From Bythopirellula sp041737835 (GTDB lineage: Bacteria > Planctomycetota > Planctomycetia > Pirellulales > Lacipirellulaceae), in the NCBI GenBank assembly GCA_041737835.1, contig JBGSQY010000049.1: DNA of 64,000 nucleotides; one strand, written 5' to 3'. A program made the translations under genes and the position numbers. This document shows positions 52,834 through 62,282 of the stretch, one piece after another (position 1 is the stretch's first letter; the number at the start of each line of letters is the position of its first letter). Under the pieces are notes generated by a model that did not search any database, was not told the DNA's origin, and was given only the letters and a program-made list of their open reading frames with translations.

Positions 52834-52959
52834 CTCCCAACCGACCTCGCGCAAATCAAACAGCTGCTCGATGCTGCGTTTGACGCCGCGGAGCCATTCA
52901 CGATCGGCTTCTCGGCATCATTTCAGGCCGCCGAGCAAAGCCATCCTGCGCATTCCTAG
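52834..52959 (+). pseudogene. Coding-like fragment, 41 codons, no start codon
   Basis: One plus-strand frame reads LPTDLAQIKQLLDAAFDAAE and continues to a stop at 52957-52959. The composition (charged, amphipathic, Ala/Leu-rich) looks like real protein, and a short helix pattern is evident. No ATG, GTG or TTG in frame starts it clearly. It could be a gene remnant, or a small gene whose start I cannot place. Confidence 0.3.
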
Positions 52960-53042
52960 CCGATTCAAGCCGTCTCGACGCGCTTACGAAGATCGGCCAT
53001 ATTTTTGATGCTTCCTTCACGTCACTCTCTGCCGACATTGTT

Positions 53043-53387
53043 ATGTACGAACATCATTCTCATCCGTTGCTCACGCGGACGCAGTTTCTGTGGCGGATGG
53101 TGCTGCACGGATTGATGGGACTTGTGCTGCTCGTGTTTTCGTTGGCCCTTGGCATGTGGGGTTATTGGCATTACGAAAATTTAAGCTGGCGCGATGGGTT
53201 CTTGAATTCCGCGATGTTGATGGGTGGCATGGGGCCGGTGAACGCTCCGCAAACCAACGGCGGCAAAATCTTCGCCGGTCTTTATGCTTTGTATGCGGGA
53301 CTCGTGTTTATCTTGGCGGCGAGCTTCGTGATGGCCCCCGTGGTGCATCGCATCATGCACAAGTTTCATCTGGGTGACGACGAGTAA
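53043..53387 (+). CDS. Two-TM ion-channel-like membrane protein with altered selectivity filter
   Basis: A 114-residue protein with TM1 (MVLHGLMGLVLLVFSLALGMWGYW), a re-entrant-like segment (WRDGFLNSAMLMGGMGPVNAPQTNGGK) and TM2 (IFAGLYALYAGLVFILAASFVM), followed by a basic HRIMHKFHL tail. The layout TM-pore-TM with GK-F-YAL after the pore resembles the K+ channel pore module, but the GYGD filter position reads GMGP. So it is not a classical K+ channel. The family is widespread but unnamed to me. It is probably co-transcribed with the STAS protein gene 88 bases downstream. Confidence 0.6.
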   Translation: MYEHHSHPLLTRTQFLWRMVLHGLMGLVLLVFSLALGMWGYWHYENLSWRDGFLNSAMLMGGMGPVNAPQTNGGKIFAGLYALYAGLVFILAASFVMAPVVHRIMHKFHLGDDE

Positions 53388-53475
53388 GTCATCGGCAGCG
53401 CACACTGGCACTTTTCAGCAAAGTCGCTATATTGCGGGTGTCTCACCTGTCTCAACCTCTTCAAGGAGATTTCCC

Positions 53476-53832
53476 ATGATTGAAAAGCTCGATCGTGGCA
53501 CGGGCAAAGTCATCGGCTTCAAGCTCTCCGGCAAACTGCACGACGAAGATTACAAGCATTTCGTCCCGCTCGTGGATTCGGCCATCGCCGAGGAAGGCAA
53601 GGTGCGACTGCTGGCGCAGTTCCACGATTTTCACGGCTGGGACATGCACGCCCTGTGGGACGACACCAAATTCTCCACAACCCACTGCACCAAGATTGAG
53701 CGGATCGCACTGGTGGGCGAAAAGAAGTGGGAAGAATGGATGGCCAAGGTTTGCAAGCCGTTCACGATGGCAAAGATCGAATACTTCGACGCTTCGCAAA
53801 TCGAAGATGCGTGGAAGTGGCTGGAAGAGTAA
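53476..53832 (+). CDS. SpoIIAA-like (STAS/SEC14-type) protein
   Basis: A 118-residue protein of the small STAS-like SpoIIAA group: VIGFKLSGKLHDEDYKHFVPLVDSAI, VRLLAQFHDFHGWDMHALWDDTKF and ERIALVGEKKWEEWMAKVCKPFTMAKIEYFD. The ATG at 53476 has an AAGGAG site just upstream; the longer frame to 53374 is rejected. The fold binds anionic ligands or partner proteins. Function unknown, possibly linked to lipid or stress response. Confidence 0.82.
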   Translation: MIEKLDRGTGKVIGFKLSGKLHDEDYKHFVPLVDSAIAEEGKVRLLAQFHDFHGWDMHALWDDTKFSTTHCTKIERIALVGEKKWEEWMAKVCKPFTMAKIEYFDASQIEDAWKWLEE

Positions 53833-53852
53833 GCAGCGCAAACAGCTATTAG

Positions 53853-53923
53853 CCGCGGGCGGAAGCCCGCGGTCATTTCGAGTTAAAATTCTCGCAGCTT
53901 CGACCATCGGCTTGCGCCGACGG
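53853..53923. repeat. REP-like hairpin pair between converging genes
   Basis: The hairpin CCGCGGGC-GGAA-GCCCGCGG (53853-53872) and a second, CCATCGGC-TTGC-GCCGACGG (53904-53923, one mismatch), stand between the STAS gene and glyS, which converge. G/C-rich palindromes of this kind are dispersed in planctomycete genomes. They may also act as bidirectional terminators, but no T-run follows. Confidence 0.55.
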
Positions 53924-53942
53924 CTATTAAGTTTAAGCTTCG

Positions 53943-55550
53943 CTAACTCACGCGTTGCGAAATCTCTTCGACCACGTCGTCGACCTTCACGCGCCATTGC
54001 TCGAGCGTATCGCGATCACGCACCGTCACGGTGTTATCGGTGAGGGTCTGACCGTCGACCGTGATGCAATACGGTGTCCCCGCTTCATCCTGGCGGCGAT
54101 AACGGCGGCCCACGGCCCCTTTTTCGTCGTAGAACGCTGGGAACTTTTTCTTGAGCGCGCGGTAAATGTCCTGGGCAACCTCGGGCATGCCATCTTTCTT
54201 GACGAGCGGGAAGACCGCCGCCTTGATCGGCGCGATCCGCGGATGGAACTTCATCACCACGCGGGTTTGCATTTCTCCCTTTTCGTCCGGAGCCGAGTCT
54301 TCGTGGTACGCTTCGCACAAAAAGGCGAGCGCACCACGATCTGCCCCCGCCGAGGGCTCGATGACGTGCGGAATAAACCGCTCGTTCGTGACTTCGTCGC
54401 GATAGGTGAGATCGCGGCCACTTCCCTTGTACTTGGGTTTGCCGTCGACCATTTCCACTTCCAGGCAACCCTCGGCGTTCTTGACGAGCTTGCCTTCCAT
54501 GTGGCTGCGCAGATCAAAATCGCCACGGTGGGCAATACCTTCGAGTTCGCCGTATTCACCAGCTGACAGGAATGGAAACGCGTATTCGATATCCGCCGTG
54601 CCGACGCTGTAGTGGCTCAGTTCGTCTTTCTCGTGTTCACGCAGCCGCAAACGCTGGCCTGCGAGGCCGAGTTCGGTGTACCACTTCATGCGGCGATCGC
54701 GCCAGTATTCGTACCATTTGCGTGATTCGGTTGGATGGCAGAAAAATTCAATTTCCATTTGTTCGAACTCACGGCTGCGGAAAGTGAAATTCCGCGGCGT
54801 GATTTCGTTGCGAAAGCTCTTGCCGACTTGCGCGATGCCAAAGGGAATCTTCACCCGCGTGCTGTCGGTGACATTCTTGAAGTTAACGAAGATGCCTTGG
54901 GCGGTTTCTGGACGAAGGTAAGCGCGGCCTTCCTCGCCAGCGAGTGCGCCAATCGTTGTCGGGAACATCAGATTGAATTCACGCGGCTCGGTTAGAGTGC
55001 CGATTTCCTTGGCCTCGGGCGCGAACACGCTTTCCAGGGAATCGAGCTTGTCGAGCGAAATGACAGAACCTTCCCACTTCAGTTGGTCGACGTCTTTGCC
55101 TCGCAAGTTGAACGCCTTGAGGGCGCGTTGCTGAAGGTCGGCCTCTTCTTGATCGGCCTCGGCAAGTGTGGTGATGAAAACTCGCTTGCCCTTGGCTTCG
55201 ACCCAACGACCGCGGAGCTGGTCATATCGATAACGCTTCTTACTCTCTTTGCAGTCGACCATCATGTCGACAAACAAATCGAAGTGCCCCGAGCATTTCC
55301 ACACCTGCGGGTGCATGATGATCGTGCAATCGAGGCCGGTCATTTCGTACGTTGTAGGCGCGCCAGGCTGCACCGCGAGCTCGTCGTGGCCAGTGACCAT
55401 ATCTTGCCACCAGGCATTCTTGATGTTGCGCTTGAGTTCCACACCCAGCGGACCGTAATCCCAGAAGCCGTTGAGGCCGCCGTAGATTTCGCTGGACTGA
55501 AACAAAAACCCCCGCCGTTTGCAAAGCGAGACGAGCTTTTCCATTTCCAT
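53943..55550 (-). CDS. glyS: Glycyl-tRNA synthetase (homodimeric class II)
   Basis: A 535-residue synthetase of the alpha2 type charging tRNA-Gly. The ATG at 55550 (MEMEKLVSLCKRRGFLFQSSEIYGGLNGFWDYGPLG start block) is chosen over 55598, whose 16 extra residues are not family-like. Class II motif 2 is FRNEITPRNFTFRSREFEQMEIEFF and motif 3 lies in EPSAGADRGALAFL. The symbol glyQS is used in some genomes for this form. The gap upstream holds a small inverted repeat. Confidence 0.95.
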   Translation of the reverse strand: MEMEKLVSLCKRRGFLFQSSEIYGGLNGFWDYGPLGVELKRNIKNAWWQDMVTGHDELAVQPGAPTTYEMTGLDCTIIMHPQVWKCSGHFDLFVDMMVDCKESKKRYRYDQLRGRWVEAKGKRVFITTLAEADQEEADLQQRALKAFNLRGKDVDQLKWEGSVISLDKLDSLESVFAPEAKEIGTLTEPREFNLMFPTTIGALAGEEGRAYLRPETAQGIFVNFKNVTDSTRVKIPFGIAQVGKSFRNEITPRNFTFRSREFEQMEIEFFCHPTESRKWYEYWRDRRMKWYTELGLAGQRLRLREHEKDELSHYSVGTADIEYAFPFLSAGEYGELEGIAHRGDFDLRSHMEGKLVKNAEGCLEVEMVDGKPKYKGSGRDLTYRDEVTNERFIPHVIEPSAGADRGALAFLCEAYHEDSAPDEKGEMQTRVVMKFHPRIAPIKAAVFPLVKKDGMPEVAQDIYRALKKKFPAFYDEKGAVGRRYRRQDEAGTPYCITVDGQTLTDNTVTVRDRDTLEQWRVKVDDVVEEISQRVS

Positions 55551-55575
55551 GGTGATGACTCTAAATCTAATTAAT

Positions 55576-55660
55576 AACCACGAAGGCACGAAGCACACTA
55601 AGGGCGACAGAGGGTTCGAATCTGCTTAGTGGCCTTTGTGTCTTTGTGTCTTTGTGGTAA
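55576..55660. repeat. Small dispersed-type inverted repeat (AACCACGAAGGCACGAAG)
   Basis: Left arm AACCACGAAGGCACGAAG (55576-55593) is the imperfect inverse of right arm CTTTGTGTCTTTGTGGTAA (55642-55660); about 48 bases lie between. Sequences of this kind recur in intergenic regions of many environmental bacteria. Only one copy is seen here. Confidence 0.6.
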
Positions 55661-55708
55661 ATGAAGTTAATGAAACCGGGCATTGTACCGGGACCTGCGG
55701 CAAAGAGT

Positions 55709-56473
55709 CTACCGCAGCGTGATCTGCCGTGTCGTGCGGTTGAGTTCCGGCAAAACGGCGAGCGAATCGAGTTGGGCGCAATCAATAAGGTCGCTTTGAT
55801 GCCCCACGTCGAGCAAGTTCTTGCCGCCGATCGTGTCCCGCAGCGCCACGGCCAAAACTTCGTTAATCGGGCGGCCTGTTGTCTCGGACTGCGTGAGAAT
55901 TTTTTGCCATTCTTGCTGGGCGAATTGAGCGGGTTCGTTGAGTTCCCAATATCCGGCGGTGCTATCGCGTAACAGTTGGTCGGCGATCGCCCCCGCCGCG
56001 AGGATGTCTTCGCCAGTGACTTCGCCATCCGTCCCCGCGCACAAAATATCAACTCGCGAGGCGTCGAGCGCCGCCGCGGCCACCGTCGCGCGATTCACAA
56101 CCGAACCGACGAGGACGCGCCTCGCTTCCGACGCATGGGCAAGAGCCCGTGTGCCGTTGGTTGTGGTGAAGAGCACCATCTTGCCCAGCACGCGTTGCGG
56201 CGTGTATTCCCTGGGCGAATTGCCAAGATCAAACCCCTCGATGATCTTGCCCCGGCGTTCCCCTCCCAGCACCACATATTCGCGACCAAGCTGCTGGCCC
56301 AGTTGCCGGGTTTCGTCGATTTCCAGGAGCGGCACCACGCACTTCGCCCCCGCGGCGAGTGCGTAACAAATCGTCGACGTCGCGCGGAGCATGTCGATGA
56401 CAATCACGGTGCTGTCGGCCAGATCGGCAGTAGCGACGTGGGTGGGCAGATTATGAACAAATAATTGAGCCAC
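55709..56473 (-). CDS. ComB-like 2-phosphosulfolactate phosphatase
   Basis: A 254-residue protein of the ComB family, which removes phosphate from 2-phosphosulfolactate in archaeal coenzyme M synthesis. Blocks: VIVIDMLRATSTICYALAAGAKCV, VLGGERRGKIIEGFDLGNSPREYT, LFTTTNGTRAL, DILCAGTDGEVTGEDILAAGAIAD. Coenzyme M is not expected in this lineage, so the substrate is probably sulfolactate-related or different. It is monocistronic, divergent from the menaquinone cluster. Confidence 0.88.
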   Translation of the reverse strand: MAQLFVHNLPTHVATADLADSTVIVIDMLRATSTICYALAAGAKCVVPLLEIDETRQLGQQLGREYVVLGGERRGKIIEGFDLGNSPREYTPQRVLGKMVLFTTTNGTRALAHASEARRVLVGSVVNRATVAAAALDASRVDILCAGTDGEVTGEDILAAGAIADQLLRDSTAGYWELNEPAQFAQQEWQKILTQSETTGRPINEVLAVALRDTIGGKNLLDVGHQSDLIDCAQLDSLAVLPELNRTTRQITLR

Positions 56474-56600
56474 GCGAGCCAGGGCGTCCCGCCCCCGTCC
56501 AGTTTGTGAAGTGTTAACAGGTCGTTGCCAGCACGGTTTGCGCTAGCGAAGCAACAATTCTATTGAGATACTGTTTGTTCAGATACAGTAACGAGGAATA

Positions 56601-56698
56601 GGCCGCGGATAAACGCTGATTGGGCGGATTTGCGCGGATCATTTTTGTGACATAAAGCAATCTGCGTACATCCGTTCAATCCGTGTTCATCTGCGTTC
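56601..56698. repeat. Small dispersed-type inverted repeat (about 40-base arms)
   Basis: The left arm (56601-56640, GGCCGCGGATAAACGCTGAT...) and the right arm (56659-56698, ending ...TTCATCTGCGTTCT) are imperfect inverses over about 37 bases, with 18 bases between. The motifs CGCGGATAAACGC and TCATCTGCGTT belong to a repeat type common in intergenic regions of diverse bacteria. It lies directly upstream of the menG/ubiE-like gene and could form a long hairpin in its leader. Confidence 0.65.
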
Positions 56699-56710
56699 TA
56701 TTTTTACGAC

Positions 56711-57475
56711 ATGCCCACTGACGAACAAACCGTCGATAAATCAGACGCGCGGGTGCGGGAAATGTTCGGCCAGATCGCTGGCCGCTACGATTTCCTCAAC
56801 CATTTGCTGTCGCTCAATATCGACCGCTATTGGCGGTGGCGGACCGTGCGAGCTGTCCCGCCACGCCAAGGGGGCCGAGTGCTCGACGTCTGCACAGGCA
56901 CGGGCGATTTGGCGATCGCCTATCATCAGGCTGCGTGGGGAGCCGCCAACGTGATCGGCGCCGACTTCTGCTACCCAATGCTCGCCATTGGCCGGAAGAA
57001 GGCCAACAAAATTGTCACCGACCGGCCCATCCTTTTTATCGAGGCCGATGCCCAGCACATTCCCTTGGTCGATAACAAATTCGACGTGGTGTGCGTGGCG
57101 TTCGGACTGCGGAATGTTGCCGACACCGACCGCGGGTTGGCCGAAATGACCCGCGTGTGTGCCCGTGGCGGAAAAGTGGCGGTGCTGGAATTTTCCACGC
57201 CCCAGTGGCAACCGTTCAAGGGAATTTACAACTGGTACTTTAAGAAAGTCCTGCCGCGGATTGGCCAGTTTTTCGCGCGCAACTCCCACGAAGCATATGA
57301 ATATCTGCCCGAGAGCGTCGGCCAATTCTTGCAAGGCGAGGAACTGGCCGAACGTATGCGGGCCGCGGGACTGGTGGACGTTTCGTATCGCTCGTTTACA
57401 TTAGGAGTGGCCACACTTTACGTTGGTACGAAGCCACTCTCGGAATCCGTGCTGGCGATGTCGTTGAGGAAATAG
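56711..57475 (+). CDS. ubiE: Demethylmenaquinone methyltransferase (UbiE/MenG)
   Basis: A 254-residue SAM-dependent C-methyltransferase for the last step of menaquinone (or ubiquinone) synthesis. Signature blocks: MFGQIAGRYDFLNHLLSLNIDRYWR, SAM motif I in VLDVCTGTGDLAI, and VVCVAFGLRNVADTDRGLAEMTRVCARGGKVAVLEFS. It heads a plus-strand cluster with UbiX, UbiA and MqnE. With the futalosine gene mqnE present, menaquinone is the likely quinone and MenG the physiological role. Next gene follows after 2 bases. Confidence 0.94.
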   Translation: MPTDEQTVDKSDARVREMFGQIAGRYDFLNHLLSLNIDRYWRWRTVRAVPPRQGGRVLDVCTGTGDLAIAYHQAAWGAANVIGADFCYPMLAIGRKKANKIVTDRPILFIEADAQHIPLVDNKFDVVCVAFGLRNVADTDRGLAEMTRVCARGGKVAVLEFSTPQWQPFKGIYNWYFKKVLPRIGQFFARNSHEAYEYLPESVGQFLQGEELAERMRAAGLVDVSYRSFTLGVATLYVGTKPLSESVLAMSLRK

Positions 57476-57477
57476 GC

Positions 57478-58185
57478 ATGGCATCTGGTCCAAAAAACAT
57501 TTGTGTCGCGATCACCGGCGCGAGCGGCGCGGTGTTTTCCGTGCGGTTGATCGAAGTCTTGCTCGCGACGGGGCATGACGTGCATCTGGTGATCAGCCCC
57601 AGCGGGGCCCATGTGATTCGCGAAGAGATGGACCTGAACGTCGATCTCGAAGACTTCAAGCCGGCCCAGTTGATGCTCGACGACATCAAACATGCCGCCG
57701 ACAGCAAGATCCAACTCTTGCAGGCGAGCGCAGGAATTGGCACGGCCGACAGCAATGTGCTTTCGGTCGATGGGGGCCGCATTGGCGAGCTGACCAGTTA
57801 CAACCACATGGATTTTCAGGCTTCGATTGCGAGCGGTTCGTTTATCACGCGGGGGATGGTGGTCTGTCCCTGTTCGGGAACAACGCTGAGCGGCATCGCC
57901 CACGGCTCGGCCAGCAATTTGATTCAACGCGCCGCCGAAGTTCATTTGAAGGAACGCCGTAAGTTGATTCTCGTGCCCCGCGAAACACCGTTGTCGCTGC
58001 CTCATATCGAAAACATGCGGCTGGTTACTTTAGCTGGCGCCGTTGTCATGCCTGCCTCACCGGGTTGGTATCACGGGGTGACGACGCTCCGCGATTTGGT
58101 CGATTTCATGGTCGCACGGATTTGCGATCAACTTGGCATCGACAATTGCCTCATCAATCGCTGGGGAACGAGCGTTAATCCTTAA
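57478..58185 (+). CDS. ubiX: UbiX-type flavin prenyltransferase
   Basis: A 235-residue flavoprotein of the UbiX/Pad1 family, which makes the prenylated FMN cofactor of UbiD-type decarboxylases. Blocks: ICVAITGASGAVFSVRLIEVLLATGHDVHLVISPSGA and MVVCPCSGTTLSGIAHGSASNLIQRAAEVHLKERRKLILVPRETP. In the futalosine pathway a UbiD/UbiX pair removes a carboxyl group from 1,4-dihydroxy-6-naphthoate-derived intermediates; the UbiD partner is not in this window. It sits between ubiE and the ubiA-like gene, with gaps of 2 and 7 bases. Confidence 0.93.
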   Translation: MASGPKNICVAITGASGAVFSVRLIEVLLATGHDVHLVISPSGAHVIREEMDLNVDLEDFKPAQLMLDDIKHAADSKIQLLQASAGIGTADSNVLSVDGGRIGELTSYNHMDFQASIASGSFITRGMVVCPCSGTTLSGIAHGSASNLIQRAAEVHLKERRKLILVPRETPLSLPHIENMRLVTLAGAVVMPASPGWYHGVTTLRDLVDFMVARICDQLGIDNCLINRWGTSVNP

Positions 58186-58192
58186 AGTACCC

Positions 58193-59191
<999 letters not shown>

Positions 59192-59250
59192 TAATGCTTT
59201 GTTCACATTACGGTCGAGACGACTGCGGCTAACGGATTACAAAAAAAATT

Positions 59251-60384
59251 ATGCTTCGCACTTCCTCACCCATTCTTCAACCGATTCGCGAAAAAGTGGA
59301 AGCCGGCGAGCGGCTTACGCTCGACGACGGCGTTTTGCTTTATCAACAGGAAGTCCCCCTGCCGGAGCTGGGCGAGTTGGCCAACTTGGTTCGCGAACGC
59401 AAGAACGGTAACTTCGCTTACTACAACATCAACACGCATCTCAACCCGACGAACATTTGCGTTTATCGCTGCACGTTCTGTGCGTTCCGCGCCGATCTGC
59501 GCGATGCCAAGGGTTACTGGATGAACGACGAGCAGATTCTCGCGCGTGGCCAGGAAGCCGTCGACGCGGGTTCCACGGAAATGCACATCGTCGGTGGACT
59601 CCATCATCAGGCGAAGTACGAATGGTATCGCAAGGTGGTGAGCCTGTTGCACGAAAACTATCCGAGCCTGCATCTCAAAGCTTGGACGCCCGTGGAGATC
59701 GATTGGTTTTCGCGGCAGACTAAGAAACCGATCCGCTGGGTCCTGGAAGATATGCTCGACGCGGGGCTAGGAAGTCTCCCCGGCGGCGGGGCCGAGATTT
59801 TCCATCCCGAAGTTCGGCAACAAATTTGCGAACACAAAGCGGATTCCGCCCGTTGGTTCGAAACGCACCGCACGGCTCACCAGTTGGGGCTGCGTTCCAA
59901 CTGCACGATGCTCTACGGCCATATCGAAAAGCCGTACCACCGCATCGATCACTTATTGCGCTTGCGTGAATTGCAGGACGAAACGGGCGGGTTCCAAACA
60001 TTCATTCCCCTGGCATTCCACCCCGACAACACCGGCTTGAGCCACATCACCAAGCCTTCGGGGCCAATGGATTTGCGCACGATGGCCGTCAGTCGGCTGA
60101 TGCTCGACAACATTCCCAACATCAAGGCCTATTGGATCATGCTCGGCATCGGGACTGCCCAGTGCGCCCTTTCCTACGGGGCCGACGACCTCGACGGCAC
60201 CGTGCGGCACGAGCTGATCTATCACGATGCCGGGGCCGAAACGCCCGAAATCTTGAGCGTCGAAGCAATCCGCCGCCTCATAGAAGAAGCAGGCCGCGTG
60301 CCGATCGAACGCGATACGCTCTACCATCGGGTCGAGCGCACGGGTGATCGCTGGCGTACGGGCGAGCAAATCGCCGTGGGCTGA
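59251..60384 (+). CDS. mqnE: Aminofutalosine synthase (radical SAM)
   Basis: A 377-residue radical SAM enzyme of the futalosine menaquinone pathway, forming aminodeoxyfutalosine from chorismate-derived substrate and SAM. The 4Fe-4S motif CVYRCTFCAF (CxxxCxxC) is near residue 70. Other family blocks are NINTHLNPTNIC, EMHIVGGLHHQAKYEWY and LKAWTPVEIDW. HPDNTGLSHITKPSG supports MqnE over MqnC. With ubiE, ubiX and ubiA-like genes upstream it defines a compact menaquinone cluster; mqnA, B, C, D and ubiD homologues are outside the window. Confidence 0.93.
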   Translation: MLRTSSPILQPIREKVEAGERLTLDDGVLLYQQEVPLPELGELANLVRERKNGNFAYYNINTHLNPTNICVYRCTFCAFRADLRDAKGYWMNDEQILARGQEAVDAGSTEMHIVGGLHHQAKYEWYRKVVSLLHENYPSLHLKAWTPVEIDWFSRQTKKPIRWVLEDMLDAGLGSLPGGGAEIFHPEVRQQICEHKADSARWFETHRTAHQLGLRSNCTMLYGHIEKPYHRIDHLLRLRELQDETGGFQTFIPLAFHPDNTGLSHITKPSGPMDLRTMAVSRLMLDNIPNIKAYWIMLGIGTAQCALSYGADDLDGTVRHELIYHDAGAETPEILSVEAIRRLIEEAGRVPIERDTLYHRVERTGDRWRTGEQIAVG

Positions 60385-60410
60385 GCTTGTCTGGCTGTTT
60401 TTATCTCACG

Positions 60411-61142
60411 CTAGTCGCGCGACATGAACAGCTGCAACACGTACCAGAACAGCAGGATGACCGAGGCAAACAAGCCCAAGGCAGCCGCCACGTACTGAGT
60501 CGTGCGGTAGTTGTGCAGAACCTGCGACGTGTTGTAGAGGATCGACACACAGGCAAATGCGATCATCGCATAAGTGAAGATTGGGCCTGGCTCGAAGTTA
60601 AACACAATTGCACAAACGATAATTCCCATCGCCGCAAAAAAGCCGAAAATCAAAACCGATCGCAGGAACGAAAAGTCTTTGCGCGTAATAAACACAATCG
60701 CCGTCATAATGCCAAACAGGCCCAAAGTGGCGGCGGCCGCGGTGGGAATGACGTCAGGATTAAATGTCTTGGCGAAATACAGCAGCGGGGCCGTAATCAC
60801 GGCCTGGGCGAACACGTAAAGCCCGAGGCCCATGTACTGCTTTTGCAGCGACACGGCACTGAGTGCCCACGAGTTGGCAACCCAGCTCACCACCATGAAC
60901 ACACCCATCACAACCAGCCAGCCGTAGCGAGTCCCCACCATCAAACCGACCATTTGCTCGGTGATGGGCAGGCTCAGCAACACGGCGGAGAGCGCCACGA
61001 AGGCGGCAATCGCCCCCGCGAGGTGCATATAAGTTTTGGAAATGAACGAAGCCCGTTCGTCTTGGGTGGCTTGGGCCGCGGTGAGCGACATCATGCCGGA
61101 GAGCGAATAAGGATTCTCGGATTGCTGTGAGCCGTAGTTCAT
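60411..61142 (-). CDS. BAX inhibitor-1/YccA family membrane protein
   Basis: A 243-residue protein with seven predicted transmembrane helices, starting near FISKTYMHLAGAIAAFVALSAVLL and containing the family end DIIRLFWYVLQLF-type block (here LFWYVLQLFMSRD). Central segments such as FNPDVIPTAAAATLGLFGIMTAIVFITRKDFSFL match YccA/YbhL-type proteins, which modulate membrane proteases and Ca2+ leak. It converges with the mqnE gene (27-base gap). Confidence 0.92.
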   Translation of the reverse strand: MNYGSQQSENPYSLSGMMSLTAAQATQDERASFISKTYMHLAGAIAAFVALSAVLLSLPITEQMVGLMVGTRYGWLVVMGVFMVVSWVANSWALSAVSLQKQYMGLGLYVFAQAVITAPLLYFAKTFNPDVIPTAAAATLGLFGIMTAIVFITRKDFSFLRSVLIFGFFAAMGIIVCAIVFNFEPGPIFTYAMIAFACVSILYNTSQVLHNYRTTQYVAAALGLFASVILLFWYVLQLFMSRD

Positions 61143-61440
61143 TTCTTGGTACTCCTAAGTAGGAATAAGTATTGCCGAATGGCCGTGTGGGGTGAGTCTA
61201 CCTTAATAATCTAGCTCGGGCCAAACCGAATTAGGAAGTCGAACTCCCAAATTGTATCGTCCCGTGGTGAAATCAGGGTCAAGCGTGTAGGTTGAGCCGG
61301 TCTTGGCCGTAAAATTTCCTAAAATCGGCGATTTGGTGGTTGTTGAACCAAAATCGCAGTTAATCCGTAGAAATCCACAGTTCGACGAGCTCTGATCCAA
61401 GATCTCGCTCCGGACGACGAAAGACCACAAGAGGAAGACA

Positions 61441-62121
61441 ATGTTTTTTGATCCGCTCTATTTTTTGATGATTGCCCCCGCCCTGCTGCTCATGGTGTGG
61501 GCTCAGATGCGCGTGAAGAGTACCTTTGCTGCCGCGCAAAAGGTATCGACACCGCTGAGCGGTGCCGCCGCCGCTCGGCATATTTTGGACTCCGCCGGTT
61601 TGCAGGATGTTGCGATTGAACAAGTCCCTGGCCACCTGTCGGACCACTACGATCCGCGCCACAAAGTTTTGCGGCTGAGCCAAGACGTTTACAGTGCTCG
61701 CACGACCGCGGCTGTGGGTATCGCTGCGCACGAAGCGGGACACGCCCTGCAAGATGCTCATAGCTACATGCCGCTCGTGATACGCAATGCGGCCGTTCCC
61801 GCCGCGACGTTTGGCGGCAACATGAGCATGATCATGATTATTGCCGGTGCCCTGCTCTCGGCTCCCAAGCTGATCGTCGTGGGTATCGTGGCCTTCGCCT
61901 TTGTGGTGTTCTTCCAATTGGTGAACTTGCCCGTCGAGTTCGACGCCAGCAAGCGGGCGAAGCTCTTGCTTGTCGAGCACGGTATCGTTGGCAGCAACGA
62001 CATGGTCCACGTGAACAAGGTGCTCAACGCCGCCGCCTGGACTTACGTGGCTGGCACACTGCAAGCCGTGATGACGTTGCTCTACTACATTGTCCGCTTC
62101 ACAGGCAACAGTCGTGAATAA
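61441..62121 (+). CDS. YugP-like zinc metallopeptidase, membrane-bound
   Basis: A 226-residue membrane protease. The zinc motif HEAGH is at 97-101 (AVGIAAHEAGHALQDAH). An N-terminal helix (YFLMIAPALLLMVWAQMRV) and two central and C-terminal helices flank it. The family end region (VNLPVEFDASKRAKLLL...VLNAAAWTYVAG) is intact. Its 298-base upstream gap holds no gene. Role: unknown membrane proteolysis. Confidence 0.9.
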   Translation: MFFDPLYFLMIAPALLLMVWAQMRVKSTFAAAQKVSTPLSGAAAARHILDSAGLQDVAIEQVPGHLSDHYDPRHKVLRLSQDVYSARTTAAVGIAAHEAGHALQDAHSYMPLVIRNAAVPAATFGGNMSMIMIIAGALLSAPKLIVVGIVAFAFVVFFQLVNLPVEFDASKRAKLLLVEHGIVGSNDMVHVNKVLNAAAWTYVAGTLQAVMTLLYYIVRFTGNSRE

Positions 62122-62241
62122 TACAAGGTGAGCCGGGTTGTCCCGACCCCCGAATACCCAGTTTGCAGCCTAGAAAGGCACTCCCCGACCGGATACCATA
62201 AAGGGTTGAAAAGCCGCGTGATTTTCGGCGGCTGGTAACCT

Positions 62242-62261
62242 GGGGTGACGAATCTCACCCC
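62242..62261 (+). other. GGGGTGA/TCACCCC hairpin in a leader region
   Basis: Seven-base perfect arms with a 6-base loop lie 21 bases before the next ATG. A second weaker stem (GCCG/CGGC) precedes it at about 62213-62231. It is not followed by a T-run. It does not match the TPP riboswitch consensus. It could be an mRNA leader structure or a weak terminator for the protease gene. Confidence 0.45.
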
Positions 62262-62282
62262 GCCTGTTGCGGGAGAATCTCA

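Noticed and set aside
52781..53008. Plus-strand ORF of 75 residues
   Set aside because: It overlaps the end of the toroid-protein gene and has Ser/Arg-rich random composition; a different frame (52834-52959) looks more protein-like.
60387..61130. Plus-strand ORF of 247 residues
   Set aside because: It is antisense to the BAX-inhibitor-type gene, very rich in His, Asn and Arg, as expected for the complement of a membrane-protein gene.
62122..62282. TPP riboswitch upstream of thiS
   Set aside because: The leader has hairpins but lacks the conserved TPP-box sequences, and another gene intervenes before thiS.
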